From: Ricinus communis
Lineage: Eukaryota; Streptophyta; Magnoliopsida; Malpighiales; Euphorbiaceae
Direction: 5' to 3'
Length of the DNA stretch: 64,000 bases
Assembly: GCF_019578655.1 (NCBI RefSeq)
Contig: NC_063262.1
Span: 8,997,582-9,061,581 of the forward strand
The notes beneath the pieces are model-generated. The model saw only the letters and a program-made list of their open reading frames with translations, made no database searches and had not been told where the DNA came from. Both the position numbers and the translations under genes were made by a program. This document shows, piece by piece, positions 12,501-25,000 of the stretch. Positions within the stretch are counted from its first letter, which is position 1, and every line of letters begins with the position of its first letter.

Positions 12501-12957
12501 CTGGTAAGTAGTCAAGATCCTCTTCTGATTTTACTCCCTACTGCAATTGCTCACTATGTTCCTTAGTTTCATGTACACCTTTTGAATTTTCACTAATACA
12601 GCTAACACCACCATCTTTTCCATGTACACGTTTCTCTCCTTCAATATAGACTTGTAATACTCCATTGCCTTCATTTATATACTTAATTATATCCATTAAC
12701 CCTTTACCATCCACCATTTCCCTTAACCCATTATTCAAACTCATTCCTGGAATCTTATAAGAAATCTTTGCCCCATAATACCCTAGTTTTTCTACTTCAT
12801 CAAGTATATCAAAATATCCTATCCTATCTGGGTCTAATCCATGTTTAGGCAAAATATCTCCACCTACATAAACCACATTCCCACAAATAGATGCAAAACA
12901 CCCACCATAGTTTATATATACAGAAAAACTATCAGACATTCTGTTGAAAGAGTGCAT
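9560..12957 (-). pseudogene. MULE 1 transposase (MuDR family), inactivated
   Basis: Domains read on the minus strand in the expected order. First is a PB1-like N-terminal domain (12957-12538). An acidic linker follows with two copies of a repeat containing SEED-x-x-YLP-x-DESD. Then come the MuDR N-terminal zinc-binding region and the start of the transposase core with FDGCFLK and WTFISD, the first two catalytic Asp positions (12127-11246). After a GT-AG intron (11239-11160) follow the core remainder and a SWIM finger, CTCKAW (11159-10434), then a zinc knuckle CAVCGGVRHNKRSC (10388-10044) and two short C-terminal exons ending at 9560. Breaks: TAG at 12540-12538, TAA at 11248-11246 in the SD-Q-Q-K block, TGA at 10436-10434 where family members have Trp, a frameshift between about 12175 and 12127, and another near 10090. 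A MULE transposase cuts and pastes the element by binding its TIRs in the nucleus; this copy cannot make full-length protein. Confidence 0.9.
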
Positions 12958-13345
12958 GAGTTAATATTTCAACAAGACAAACACAATACATTTTGAGAAA
13001 CCCGAAAGTGCAGTAATAAAAAATTGATTGATGCCCTACCCCACACATATCGCACTCATCTCGTTAATGTAAAAGTTTCTTAGAAAAGCAATTAACAATA
13101 TAATAACTTACTTGTCCTTTTCCAGTGGTCGGTACTTCAACGGACCACAACGTTCGATGGCTGTTGTTGTCTTTGCTAGTTGAAAGGACCACAACGTGTT
13201 TGATTCTTCAAAGCGGCTTCACTTTCACTCTATTCTTCAAATAGTTTCAGTAATCATAAACGGTAAGAAATAACGGCTATTTCAATTTTGGGGATTTAGG
13301 ATTTTCTTATACCATATACGCCATCGTTTCGTTCTTTTTTTTGTT

Positions 13346-13602
13346 CCTATTTAAGACTATAAAAACACACTGTTTCTATAGGGTAAAACGAAACATTTCT
13401 GCTTTTGCTTTAAAACGCACCGTTTCTACGTGTTTAAGTTACTAAAACGCCAGCAGCCACGTGGAATAAACTTCACTGAAAATTTCATTTATGTATCGAT
13501 TTGACAAAATTGATAAGGTCGCGCATGACATTGTTACAATTAAAAACACGTGATTAAATTGAAAAAAATGCCAAAAGTCGAGAATTCTCTTATAATTAAG
13601 CC
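13346..13602 (-). repeat. Right TIR of MULE 1
   Basis: Inverted copy of 8394-8650. It lies upstream of the transposase and presumably held its promoter. Confidence 0.9.
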
Positions 13603-13610
13603 TTTTTTTT

Positions 13611-15723
13611 AATCAATTTCTTATAAAAAAGTTGAATAAAACATTTCAGACTTTAAAGAGCGATTATGTATCACGTGTGAAAAAAAAGCTAAAATTAAAA
13701 GTTATGCATTTTGGCTAGTTTTAACAAATTTGTGTATAAATCAGCCAGAAATTAAAAAATTTGAGCTAAATGGATATTGGATCCAAGTTCAAAGGGCAAA
13801 ACAATCTTTTTATAGATTATGGAATCAAATATATGAATTTCAGTCAATCAATTCATAATCATAAAGTAATAACTTTTTTGATATTTACAAGATAAATAAA
13901 AGTTGATTATATTATCCAACACAGTGTCAGAAAATATCTCAAAACAATAATTATATGTATTTTTTTATTTTATATTAGTCATCTTTTAATATATAAAAAT
14001 TATATTTTTTTATTTTTTTATTTTATAATTTTATACTAAAAATCTCTTCTAGAAGAATTTATGTTAAACAATCATCGTTAACTAGATTTGATTTTATATT
14101 ATTTACTCTAAATTTTAGTGTAATATATGAATTACTTCTTATAATTTATTTATTATATTATGTGCAAAATCAGTTTTAGTATCTGTACAAAAATAATTAA
14201 CTAGTGTTCTTTAATTACTATAATTTCTAACATTATTAAATCCTAATAAAATTCAAATACTTATATTTCTATAAAAATATCCGAAATAAGTCAAAGTCTT
14301 TGCTTTAAGAAATGAAAAAGGATAATAATTTACTTATATACTTAATTATTTTTGTGTATTTACTATCGTATATATAATGATTATCATGGAAGTAATTACT
14401 CTTAAACCCATTATTTATTTATTTCTATTTTAATTCTCTTAAACCCATTTTAAAAAAATTAAGACTCCAATAATTATAATTTTTATTCAAAAAGAGAAGG
14501 ATAAATTGATCCTTAATATCAAAATATATAAAATAAGTGTAACCGTTACTATTATTCTTAAGTACAAAAGTTCTACGAGCGGTGAAATTCTGAAACCCTG
14601 TGAAAAGTCTCCACCATCAAGGCAATGGAAACCCAACTAAGACACTCTCTCTGTATATATATGAGTAGTGGTGCAGTGTTCCCATGTTTAGGTTGAACAG
14701 GTTAGGACACCATCTTCCTATCGCTACTTCCGTTAGTCAAGCCAGCAGCAGTGTCTTCTCTATGGGGATTTTATGTAATGCCTTGTTTCATCCGCATAAG
14801 CTGCCTACAAATACCTCGTACACTATACATAAGTCGGTAAGAATATCTTTTAGTTTAACTAATACTTTTAATTTAAATTTTAAATATATAATTATATTAA
14901 GATTTTTAAATATTATCCGCATAATTCAGCCTAGTACGCTTTAAATTAATTAGACTAATTCTTGATACTAAATTAAAAAAATTCTCTCATAGTAATTAAC
15001 CCATTTTTAAAAATTTATAGCATTAAGATTTTCAACTTTTTTTTCTTACGGAGGATCTATTTAGGGCAGTTTAGCATATTTTCCCTGTTTTTATTTATTT
15101 TCTATATCTGTTTTATTGAATTAGACTTTTAGACAAAGCAAAGTAAACTATGGTTTTTCTAAAAAAAATAATGTGTTAAAAAGGTAGAAATAATAAAAAA
15201 AAAAATTCACATTCAAATTCAAATTTTCAAAAAATAGGTGCTACAGAATGTTAAAGTAGTTCTTTATCAAAACATAATTATACATATACTTTTGAACATT
15301 ATAATAGCTGAAAATCGTAGAATATAGTAAAATAATTAATATCAATCTTTGATTTTAAATATTTTTAGATAATATTTTTATTTTTTTATTTTTTTTTATT
15401 TTTTTGAAGATTAATTTGGATTTTTCAATAATCAGCTTCACTAGGGCATATGGCCCTCCACAGACTACTGTCTCCCCAGCATATCCCTCAAATAAATCCA
15501 TTCCAATAGAATCAAACATAACTTATTGCCATAATAATAATTAAAAAGACCTTGATGATAAATTTAAGTATCTCCTAACAATGGAGAAAAAAAAAACTCC
15601 AGAATTTAATAAATATAAAATTACAGGACACGTCACTGCCCATGCACACCCCACTAACGTGAGAAATTAACATTTTGCATGTAATTCATAAATTTAAATT
15701 TTAGTTTAATCCTTTTCTTGCTC
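13611..15723. other. AT-rich intergenic region
   Basis: Mostly A/T runs without a firm gene, apart from an exon-like island at about 14605-14834. Confidence 0.5.
14684..14834 (+). other. Possible orphan first exon
   Basis: An island of ordinary base composition in AT-rich DNA. From an ATG at 14684 it reads MFRLNRLGHHLPIATSV, then a Ser-rich stretch, and after codon TCG reaches gtaaga, a good donor site. A TATA-like run (tatatatatga) lies about 20 bases upstream of the ATG. The N-terminus is basic and hydroxylated, as in mitochondrial presequences. I do not recognise the protein and see no downstream exon, so it may be a truncated gene copy or chance. Confidence 0.25.
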
Positions 15724-15731
15724 TATATAAT
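15724..15731 (+). promoter_or_regulatory. TATA box of the DUF3511 gene
   Basis: tatataat lies 48 bases upstream of the chosen ATG at 15772. It argues against the in-frame ATG at 15718, which would sit upstream of the transcription start. Confidence 0.5.
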
Positions 15732-15771
15732 AGAATTCAGACCATGGTTCTTCTCTTGGTGCTCTTTGATC

Positions 15772-16038
15772 ATGGAGAAGAGCAAGTCGTTTTCAGGTTA
15801 CTCTAACCCCTACTCAGAGATCCGGCTCGAGTTTGAGGATCGGTCAAAATCGTATAGTTTTAACGGTCCGACGACTGGGAAGATGGATGAGCTAGCAAGT
15901 TCAGGGAATCCAGAAGTGAAGAGGAGGAGGAGAGTAGCTCAATATAATATGTATACTATGGAAGGTAAACTCAAATCTTCATTGAGAAATAGCTTCAAGT
16001 GGATCAAAAGCAAGTTTGTGGATGACTATGATGTTTGA
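15772..16038 (+). CDS. DUF3511 domain protein, 88 aa
   Basis: Single-exon small protein. It begins MEKSKSFSGYSNPYSEIRLE, has a polar middle, and ends in the conserved basic block of the plant DUF3511 family: EVKRRRRVAQYNMYTMEGK followed by LKSSLRNSFKWIKSKFVDD. Length and layout (variable N-terminus, conserved C-terminal 45 residues) are typical of the family. The function is unknown. The Arg run followed by an amphipathic helix could suit nucleic-acid or membrane contact, but that is only a guess. The start at 15772 is preferred to 15718 because of the TATA box at 15724. The gene stands alone and is free of disruptions. Confidence 0.85.
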   Translation: MEKSKSFSGYSNPYSEIRLEFEDRSKSYSFNGPTTGKMDELASSGNPEVKRRRRVAQYNMYTMEGKLKSSLRNSFKWIKSKFVDDYDV

Positions 16039-17665
16039 GACTTTATTAATTATTTGATGTGCATCTTTCTTAAATTTACTCTCATCTCTTTTGGTTAAGT
16101 ATTTTCTGTTTTGTTTGGGTGCTCATGTACATAGAAAATCCTATGCTTTGTTATTGAAATTTTCTTTACAAAGTGAAAGCATTATTTAAGTTCTTGGATG
16201 TGGAGGAATTGTTTCATTATTTTATGAGATCAAGAAAAACCTTTTCATTATGAATTCAGATGTTCATAATCTTCTCATATACATAACATAATATAACATC
16301 TAAAAGTTAATAATTTCTCCTTTCCATAAGCATAAACCATTAACCATATAGGATTCATACATTAAAACTACTCTCAAGTATGAGATTATTAGCTAGGTTC
16401 AAGCATCTTTTACACTGAGTTTGCTGGAAGCTAGTGTAAGCTGAATCTCAATGTAGATTATTATTTTCTTTTGATTATGGGTTTTGGCCCCCCCTCCTTA
16501 AGTAGTAATAATTGTCACCAAGAAACTGATCTCTACTTTGGTCCCCATCAAGATTGTCAACTCATAGCCTAAATGATGGAAATTGGAAGCACTTAAAGCC
16601 TTTCTTGTGGATGATGATGGTGATGCCAATTCATTTCATTTTTGAAAATGAACTCTGGACCATACATTCTTATATACTAAAAGAAATAAATGGTTTGTGG
16701 TTTAAGTTAGACCGAACAAAATCGAAATGAAACTGAAATATAAATGAAATCAATTAGTACTAATTGGTTTAATTTTAAAAATTTAAAAATATTTGTCATA
16801 ATTATTGGAGATGAGATCCAAACAACTACGTTAATATATTTGGCAATTTTTTTAAAGTATATGCTAATAGCTTTTTGAACTCCTAATGTTTATTGTTCAT
16901 ATCAACTCTAAATTGAAGCTTTTTGTGAACAACTTGTACTAATTTAAATACAATTACTAAATTATTTCTTTATTTCATTGATTTCATTTTTATATTTTCT
17001 CGTTGTGTTATCTAGAATTTGGCTTTTACAAATTGAATTTGATAATAATTTGCTATAATTCTTACCTACCCTCGTGGGTTCAATATAAAAATAAAAAATT
17101 ATTTCTTTTAAATTAGAAGTATATTATATGTAACTAAATTCGTACACAGAATATCATATATTTATGTAGATAAAATATTTTATAGATAAATTAAAGATAT
17201 TTTATCTATAATATAATTTATGAGCTTAATATATATATACAAGATATAGCTAGAGTGGTATTACTATTAGATATGGTAATTCATATAACTTTAAATTTAA
17301 TATCTTAATTATATATTATATTATTTTTTTAATTGATATCTATATTGGTTATTAAATATATAAACAATAACAACTATAAATTATTTTACCGACCATAATT
17401 ATCAATCAGTATAAGCTAACAACAAAAATATAGCCAAATAAGTTGTTATTTTGATTCAATTTAATAAAAGATAAGTTGAATAACATTTTGATTTGGTTCA
17501 ATTTTTGCTAAAAAATATTTTGATTATAACCGAACAACTGAAATGTTTATAAATATCTAAAATATTATTCATTTCTTTATTTATGTAAAAAAATAATACA
17601 CTTAACTATAAAATATATTTATTTATATATTTAAATATTATTTTATCATTTTTAATGTTGAAGAA

Positions 17666-17668
<3 letters not shown>

Positions 17669-17699
<31 letters not shown>
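17669..17699. repeat. (TA)n microsatellite
   Basis: About fifteen uninterrupted TA units in AT-rich DNA. Confidence 0.95.
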
Positions 17700-17703
<4 letters not shown>

Positions 17704-18908
17704 AAGTTCAAACTGATTAATCAAATTGAACCAAATAAAATTTTTTTGGTTCGATTCAGTGCAGTTATATATAATATTTTAGATTGGTTCAGTTAATAAA
17801 ATTAAAAAAAAAATTATTTGAGTTTTAATTAAATCAGATCGGACTGACCATTGCTCGCTTCTAATTTAATATTTTGACACAAAATGTCATATGGTATTCT
17901 TTTTTGTGATACTTTAATACTTTGAGAATTAGATCGTTTTATATTTAAATTCACTAATATTGTTATTTGTACCTCATTCATTTGTTGTTAATTGTTTATA
18001 ATTTAATACTATTAGATTCTTTATCAATTTAATTTTTATCTAAGTGCAGCTGCATCAATTTTTATCAAGTTTAGAGAAAAAAGTCCAAAAGAAAAAAATA
18101 TCTAATAATTTAATTTTTCTAATTTTAATAATTCAACAAGTGTTAGATGATCTAACAAAGTTAATAAATTTAGATATAAATTATTAACCTCTTGTATTAA
18201 TTTAACTATATTTACAAATTTTATACTATTTTTTTTTTTTAATAAAAGGAAAACAGCTTGTTACATGAATATTTCATTAGTTATTACCATATTTATTCAT
18301 TTCCGCCACATGTATGTATTATTTTAGGAGTGAAGCGGCAATGTATCCGTGCGCACACCCATTTGGTACTCTTTTAATAATGGCCGTCTATTTCTTTTTC
18401 AACCTAATCCATCAAGAAATTATTACTTTTTTATGAAGTACCTAATCCATGATTACCAGAACAAAGACTTTCTGCTGGCGGCATTCTCTTTGTCGTCTAA
18501 CCTTTTAAAATCATGAACAAACGCCGCCTTGAAGTTGCTTCCCAAATCTCAAAAGTTTTAATATTTCCCAACTTTTTGAAGGTGAAAAAAGGCATTTGGT
18601 TCTGAGATTTAAAATTATTATTATATATTATATTATATTCAAAATTAAAATAATAATTAATAAATTTTAAAAAGAATAAAGCCTTGCACTACGTTATCCC
18701 ATTTCCAGTGCTGGATAAATATTCATACGTCCGCTTTAACATGTAAAATATAATTTTTATTTTAAATTTTTAAACTTTCAGTTAATAATTCTCTTTTTTA
18801 CTGCTAGAGGATAAACACTGTAATTTTTTTCTTCAGTGTAATGTTTCTTTACCTGGCAAAGGATTTGATTTTTATCGTTACCACCGTAATATTATATAAA
18901 GTTAGAAC

Positions 18909-18914
18909 AAAAAA
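18909..18914 (-). terminator. Pol III T-run terminator of tRNA-Gly
   Basis: Six T residues on the minus strand, 16 bases past the tRNA 3' end. Confidence 0.8.
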
Positions 18915-18930
18915 GAAGGTCTATAAGTAA

Positions 18931-19001
18931 TGCACCAGCCGGGAATCGAACCCGGGTCTGTACCGTGGCAGGGTACTATTCTACCACTAGACCACTGGTG
19001 C
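18931..19001 (-). tRNA. trnG-GCC (nuclear): tRNA-Gly (anticodon GCC)
   Basis: The minus strand reads GCACCAGTGG... and ends ...CCGGCTGGTGCA, 71 nt, with a perfect 7-bp acceptor stem (GCACCAG / CTGGTGC) and discriminator A. The anticodon loop CTGCCAC gives GCC (18967-18969 on the plus strand). The B box GGTTCGATTCC is canonical. No intron and no encoded CCA. Six T residues follow the 3' end (plus-strand A run 18909-18914), a Pol III terminator. It is the standard nuclear plant tRNA-Gly(GCC), which reads GGC and GGU codons. Confidence 0.98.
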
Positions 19002-19173
19002 TTTGATGTTTAACCGTGAAACAACACTCATCCTGAACAGATTCTCTAAATTGTCAACATAATGGGAGTGCTTTTCTTTATTTTCATTATGGTATCATGT
19101 CCTAAATTTTTTTTTTTGTGGAATCAACCCGGTAAGTAATTGCCCCTTTCCTTCCATAAGAATTAGTTGATAC

Positions 19174-19572
19174 TGTAATAAATTAAAACAGTATTATATA
19201 TGAGATATTGTCTACTTTGACTCCCACAGGCTTTACAGTTTTATTCCATGGGAAAATTCGAGAACTTCCTAAGAGGTCACACCCATACTGAAATTTCTCT
19301 AAACCAATCACGTTTAACTTCAGAATTCCTATAACTCTATAACTAAATAACCAAAGTCTCATGTGATTAGTTCCAACTTTTTACATATATATTATTAATC
19401 ATTTCCTGTCCTATTTTGATATGCAATTTGATTCATTCATGTACATCCGTACCTTAGAATGTTGTCATTCTAGAAGCCTGCCAGAAGCCACTTCTTATCC
19501 AGGCATCCTATCCTTGCCCGAGTGTCTACTTTCCGTCCTCATTAGACTGCTTCTCTGGGCCAAGCTATTACA
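19174..19572 (-). mobile_element. Solo LTR of the Cassandra-like 5S-bearing family
   Basis: An inverted, diverged copy of the LTRs at 7412-8250, 399 bp, starting TGTAATAGC at 19572 and ending TTACAGTA-side at 19174. Flanking 5-mers gatac (19169-19173) and gatgc (19573-19577) differ by one base and look like the target duplication. The 5S-like stretch lies at about 19252-19340 (on the minus strand: gaagttaaacgtgattgg, then atgggtgtgacctc). It retains the stretch missing from the 3' LTR of the other copy. No internal region is attached. Confidence 0.82.
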
Positions 19573-19645
19573 GATGCACTCAGACACCTGCAAATATAAT
19601 GGATTGGGGCAAGGATGCTCCCAATGAATGGCCTCTCCTAAAACA

Positions 19646-20040
19646 TGTAGACACTGAGTTTTTTTTTTTTCTTTTTTTATATAAAAATAGGAGAAATGGA
19701 ACGATCAATGGTAACAATTTTCACCGGGTATATGATCATAAGGCTCTCGTCTATTGGAGAATATTCAAAAAGTCATAGCTTAATTTGAGACGAAGTCGAA
19801 GCCCGTTACCACAACACTAACTTTAGAGCTAAGCGAAAAAAATCCAACCAACACGTTTCCTGGATAATCTTATTAGATACCCTAAAAAACCGCTCCCTAA
19901 GGTTTAAATTTAGACCCTTTTAGCGCGGTGGAAGTACATTTTAGCAGTAGGCTGTTGAGTTGAAATAAATAAGTTTGTAACTTTCTCATATTCTGGCAGT
20001 GCCATATATATACCCAAAAGAACATAATTTATTGATGCAC
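19646..20040. repeat. Possible LTR fragment
   Basis: TGTAGACACTGAG followed by a long T run resembles the start of some Ty3/gypsy LTRs, and the text just left (gcaaggatgctcccaatgaa) looks retroelement-like. No second end was found. Confidence 0.3.
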
Positions 20041-22046
20041 AGTCCCGTCCCCAAAAACAAACAAAAAAAGGACTTTCCATTTTAGATTTTCTTAGTTGAG
20101 AATTGATTAAATATTAAATTAAAAATATTAGAATTTGCATCCATTTCAAGAAACATTGAGCAATCAATTAAGTTTAACATGTAAGCTTTTCTGACGAATT
20201 TTTCTTGTCCATATTTAAATACGAAAGTAAAAGTCACCCGACTCCTCTTTAGGACTGTAAAAGTCACTTTGTTCTTGAGTAAATAAATCAATGTCGTTCC
20301 TCAATACCTTCATCTTCAACATTTAAATATTAGAGTTTTATTGAAGCCTTCATCGTCTAAATTTCCAATAGCCTTCCACAAGCTCTACTTTACAGGTAAT
20401 GCCTTAATTTGAATCAGAAAATGATGAAATCCCCAAGCAAATTGAGAACTTTCCTAAAGATGATTGATGATAGGCCTTTATAGAATGATAAAGCTCCAAA
20501 GTTTTGACTGGGATAATGATGAGATGGAGAAAGAACAAAGTTGAGTTGATCTCTTTCGTAATAGTAGAACTAAATCAAGTGAATTTAAAATTGCAATATA
20601 TAGCTCGTGCAATCCCTAACCGGATCAAAATTGTCAAATTCAACTCTACAGAATCGATGAACGTCATTGCTTGTTGAATATATAAAAGGATTAAGACATG
20701 GATTTCGAAGAAGTGGAGAGCTCTATGATGTCTAGATGGAAGAATTTAGGGTTACAATGAGATCCATATGCTTTAGGCAAGTGCCTGGTTGAGTTCACTC
20801 GGTTCATATGCTTCAGGCGAGTACGTGGCTAGGCCACAATCGAAAAATGTGCTTGGATTGGCTGAGTTCAACAAGGTTTCGGTATGGAGTAAATACCCCA
20901 ATTGCCATTTGAGTTCTTGATGTCTTATGGGAATTTCCTGCTGTGGTTATTTTAGAGGATGAATGTGGACTTAGATTCAATCACATAAAGTGGAATATGA
21001 TGCCATTTGAATCAATAAATCATTATTTTGAATTATTTTAAAAAATAATTATAACACAACTTGTTATGAAAAGAAATAGAACGCATATTTAAATATATAA
21101 ATTTTTATCATTTAATTACATTTTTTAAATTAATTTAATAAATATATTAATTTTATTTTTAATCTCTTAATATAATTTTTAATTTAATTTAACAGGTATA
21201 TTTAATTTTTAATTTAACTTAAAAAATATCTAAATTTTATTTTTTGTTAATATTTAAATACTTATGAGCAATATACGTAGATGTATTGAATAAAGGCATA
21301 TATGTCAAAAAGTATTTAAATATTATAAAAAAATAAGTTCATGTATTTATTAGATTATATCAAAAATTAAGATGTTAAAGTGATCAAATAGATAAAATTC
21401 AGATATCTAAATATATATTTAGCCAAAAAAATATAAACACACTTATACATGTGAAAAAGATCAAAGACATTTAAACAATAATATAGCATATGCCAATAAA
21501 AATTTCACATGGTACTGTATTTATTCTAATAATATACTTTATACATGTCATGTGAGACACAAGTCTTGATAAAATAACATATAAAGGCTTATGATTTCAC
21601 TGTTTGTCAGTCACAACAAACATTATCTTTTTAATTGTCATGCTTGCTATTTATACACATGGTAGTAAGTGGAAGTAAATAAAGAATAACAATTTATACA
21701 AGAATATTTAGATGAAATAGTAAATATTTTTTTATAGTTTAATTAAAATCTTGATATCAAATTTTAGATATGTAATTGTATTAAAACTTTTGAGAAAGTA
21801 TTTTATTATCTGTAAGGGTCTAAATTAACTCTTGAACAAAATACCATTAAAATTGCGTTTCACACACTTTTCTCTCTCCATAAAAAAAGTTAAATGAGCC
21901 AAAAACAAAGAATTGTTCAAATTCGCTTAAAAAGGTCAAAAGGGTTTATTTGATACGCACGACAAGTTCAGTGACCAATTTGACCTTATTCCTTTTTCCT
22001 CCCCTCTCGTTTTGCTTCTTGTAAATCGATTAGTGTCGGAAGAGAA
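20041..22046. other. AT-rich intergenic region
   Basis: No gene supported. A short duplicated word, catatgctt(c/t)aggc(g/a)agt, occurs near 20767 and 20806. The last few hundred bases are presumably the promoter of the gene at 22047. Confidence 0.5.
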
Positions 22047-25000
22047 ATGGGTTCAGTCTCTCAGCTAAATTATCACAATCCAAAATTAACAAGTCCTTAT
22101 CTTTCCATTACGCCAAAACGAAATTTGTCCATCACCAATCCACACTACAGACAGAGCCTACTCAAGCTCCCATTTCACCGTACAACAAAACTACTACGAA
22201 TCTCTTCTAAACTGTCTCTTTCACCCATTCCTCATATACCCACTTCAAATTCCTCGAAAAGGAAGGGATTCGCAAATGTTTTATGTGATAAAGTACTGAT
22301 TTCTGTTCTTGGGGCATTTATCTTTATGGGTTCTTTTGGGTTTAATGCTAGGCCAAGTTTGGCATTACCTGCTCAGGAAAGTGCATATACAGAGGAAATG
22401 AGAGATACTCAGATGAAGAATAACGAAGATGAGGAGATGTATGAAAAATTTTTGGAGAAGGAGCCAAGAAATATGGAAGCTCTGAAGGTGGTTGTATATG
22501 GAAAGATAAGAAAAGGAAAGACTAAAGAAGCTTTGAAGTATGTGGAGAGATTGATTAAAACTGAACCTGATGAAGTAGAATGGAGGCTCTTAGAGGCACT
22601 TTGTTGGGAGATGATGGGGCAATTTAGTAAAGCTAAAAGATTGTTTAAGGAAATCCTGGAAGAGAGACCTCTTCTGCTTAGAGCTTTGCATGTGTGTCTC
22701 CTGACTTAGTACTCTTGTTTTTATTTTTTCCAGAAACTTTTTAATGTGTCTATATGAGGTGCATTCATGTGTAAAGCATATATTTTGTGTGCTTCCATTG
22801 TGATAAGGTGGATATGCTTGTGCAGAGTATAGTATGACTATTCAGATAATTAGTGATTAGCAGGATAGAGTTTGTTTAAAGTTGTATGATTTGGATGTTA
22901 CGACTTATTCAGGCTGACTAACTTTACTGAATAAATGGTTCATGTATGTGAGTCCATTTTGGAAATACAGGGGAGATTTGTATTGGTGGGAAGTAGAGAC
23001 TTTAGGAATGAAGGTACTAAACTGTTTTAAACAGAAAACCTAGCTATGTGAAATAGTCGTTGAATATTGTAATTTTGCTCACCGTTTCTTCTCCATTTTT
23101 ATCTTGGAATCTTTCTTCCCTCAATGTGTTCTACAGGATTCTGCGAGCCAAATATTTGGTTCGCTCTAAGGAAAATTGGCAATTGCCTACAAAATGTTAT
23201 CGTTTGCTAAGTTGCAAGCCTTTTTGTTCAATAGTTTTTGCTCCATTTCTTTTGAATATACCACAGTTACAAAGATGGCTAGGGCAAATTTTTCCAGCGA
23301 GGAGGGTCTACTTATTGTTTTTTGCTCACATGAATATTATTCTCATTTTCCATTGTTTGCAATAAAGAGTATAGTTATGCTATCAGGTTCATTACTTTGA
23401 TTGCGCAGTTGCTAGTTTTTATCTTGGAACTATGCTGTTATGTATATAGTTTTAGCACAGGTTTCTGTTGCAATTTGTTAGGTGTTCTGTTTCTTATTCT
23501 CGAACCATTTCTTCATCAGTACATAGTTTATAGCATAGACTTTTGTTGCAACTTATAAGGTTCTGTTTCTTATTCTCTAACCATTTTGTCATCAGAAAGT
23601 AATCGCAATAGTCAAGGTGCACACCACCAATTTCCCTTTTCATTATAATATCAGCATTACTAGTGGGCATTTTGTACTGTGATGGTCTCATGACAAGTAA
23701 TCTAATTTCACGGCAATATGATAAAATATATCTGAATTTTGTTAAATATATTTTTATAAGAAAATTATCTCTTACTTTAAGTGACTGCATTTATTCTGTG
23801 GACATATGACTCCTATGTGGGCTACTAGCCTAAGATATTGGTATTGTATCACCATAGACTAAATTTTTTCGGTCTACCAAACAGGTCAAGATAAAAAACT
23901 TCTGATCATAAAATTAAATTGTGTCACACTTTGGAGGTATAACTATCATCAGGATTTGATATAAGTAAGTTTATTCATTGTCAAATGTTGAGGTTTCAAC
24001 TTCATTGCACCATTTAATGGTGAAAACAGTAATTTTATACAGCAGTCTTAAGACCATAGTTTTGAGCTGTTAGCCGTCTTTTTGGCCAATTAAAATTCCT
24101 AGTTTATATTATTGTAAAAAGAGGTCCTTGGATGAGCTATTCCTTACCTGGTTAAATCTTGCTCCAACACCGAAGCATTCCCTTATATTATAGTGAAACT
24201 GTGAAACCGGTCTCCTGTTTGGTGGGGGGGGGGGGGGACAAGGATTAAAGTTACTCCAAAATTGAAGCATTAACTGTTTGCCAATGCAATTATTCAAGAT
24301 TTCCTGTTCATGAAGCCTTTAAGCACCTTGCCTATGTAAATTTATAATATGTTCATCTGCTGTTACAATTCTCTGTTAATACAAATGTGCCTTATTCCTT
24401 CTTAGGATTTTGTGCTTGCTTGTGAATGAAAGTTCAGCGTGTGACTTTCAGTTTTGGGCAGGGTCTGGCAATGGTGATGCACAAGAATTTTGAAGGTCCA
24501 GCTGTCTTTGAGATGCTTAATAAGGCTCTAGAAGTTGCCTATCATGAAAAAAGAATCATGGAGGAGAGAAACATCAAAATTTTGATTGCACAAATGCATG
24601 TTGTGATGGTGAATCCTTTAAGCTTCTATATGCTGATATCGGCAATGCATCACTTCATTATTTTCTATTTTTACTTATTGATTTATTTAATTCATTTAAA
24701 TACTGTGCATCAACACTAATTCAAGAATTGGAACCATTAATGAGTGAAATGAATTGGAAATAGTAGGATAACAATCGATACGGTGGGACCTAAGACAAAT
24801 GGTTCCAGTCGATTAATATAATAATTCTCATGGGTAAGTGGACTTTTTGTATACTGCAGGGGCGGCTGGAAGAAGGCTTGAAAAATTTTCAAGATCTGGT
24901 TAATGAGAATCCTCGAGATTTTCGGCCTTATCTTTGCCAGGTAATTTTGTCCCTATTATGTGGTTTAGATAGTTAGTAGCTGGTAATGGCAGCATGAATG

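Larger units (their letters stand above)
8394..13602 (-). mobile_element. Mutator-like element (MULE 1) with long TIRs and a decayed transposase
   Basis: A 5.2-kb element bounded by inverted repeats of about 257 bp that start GGCTTAATTA (8394-8650 and 13346-13602). They align almost end to end with scattered substitutions. T runs lie outside both ends (8384-8393 and 13603-13610), which fits a T-only target duplication but cannot be sized in a homopolymer. Inside is a broken MuDR-type transposase gene on the minus strand with its 5' end near the right TIR, and a short plus-strand reading frame near the left TIR. Long TIRs and a transposase with a PB1-like N-terminal domain mark a plant MULE. 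It is not autonomous now. Confidence 0.9.
16039..18930. other. AT-rich intergenic region
   Basis: The first few hundred bases are likely the 3' UTR of the DUF3511 gene. The remainder is AT-rich with a TA microsatellite and no supported gene. Confidence 0.5.
22692..24461 (+). other. Long intron 1 of the TPR protein gene
   Basis: Donor CAT|GTGTGT and acceptor GGGCAG|GG. Open frames within it (for example 23060-23400) have no protein character. Confidence 0.8.

Noticed and set aside
18931..19001. Plastid insertion as source of the tRNA-Gly
   Set aside because: The sequence is the nuclear cytosolic tRNA-Gly(GCC) and lacks any neighbouring plastid sequence.
20765..20825. Duplicated word near 20767 and 20806 as a possible repeat element
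   Set aside because: Only two copies of about 18 bases with no flanking structure.
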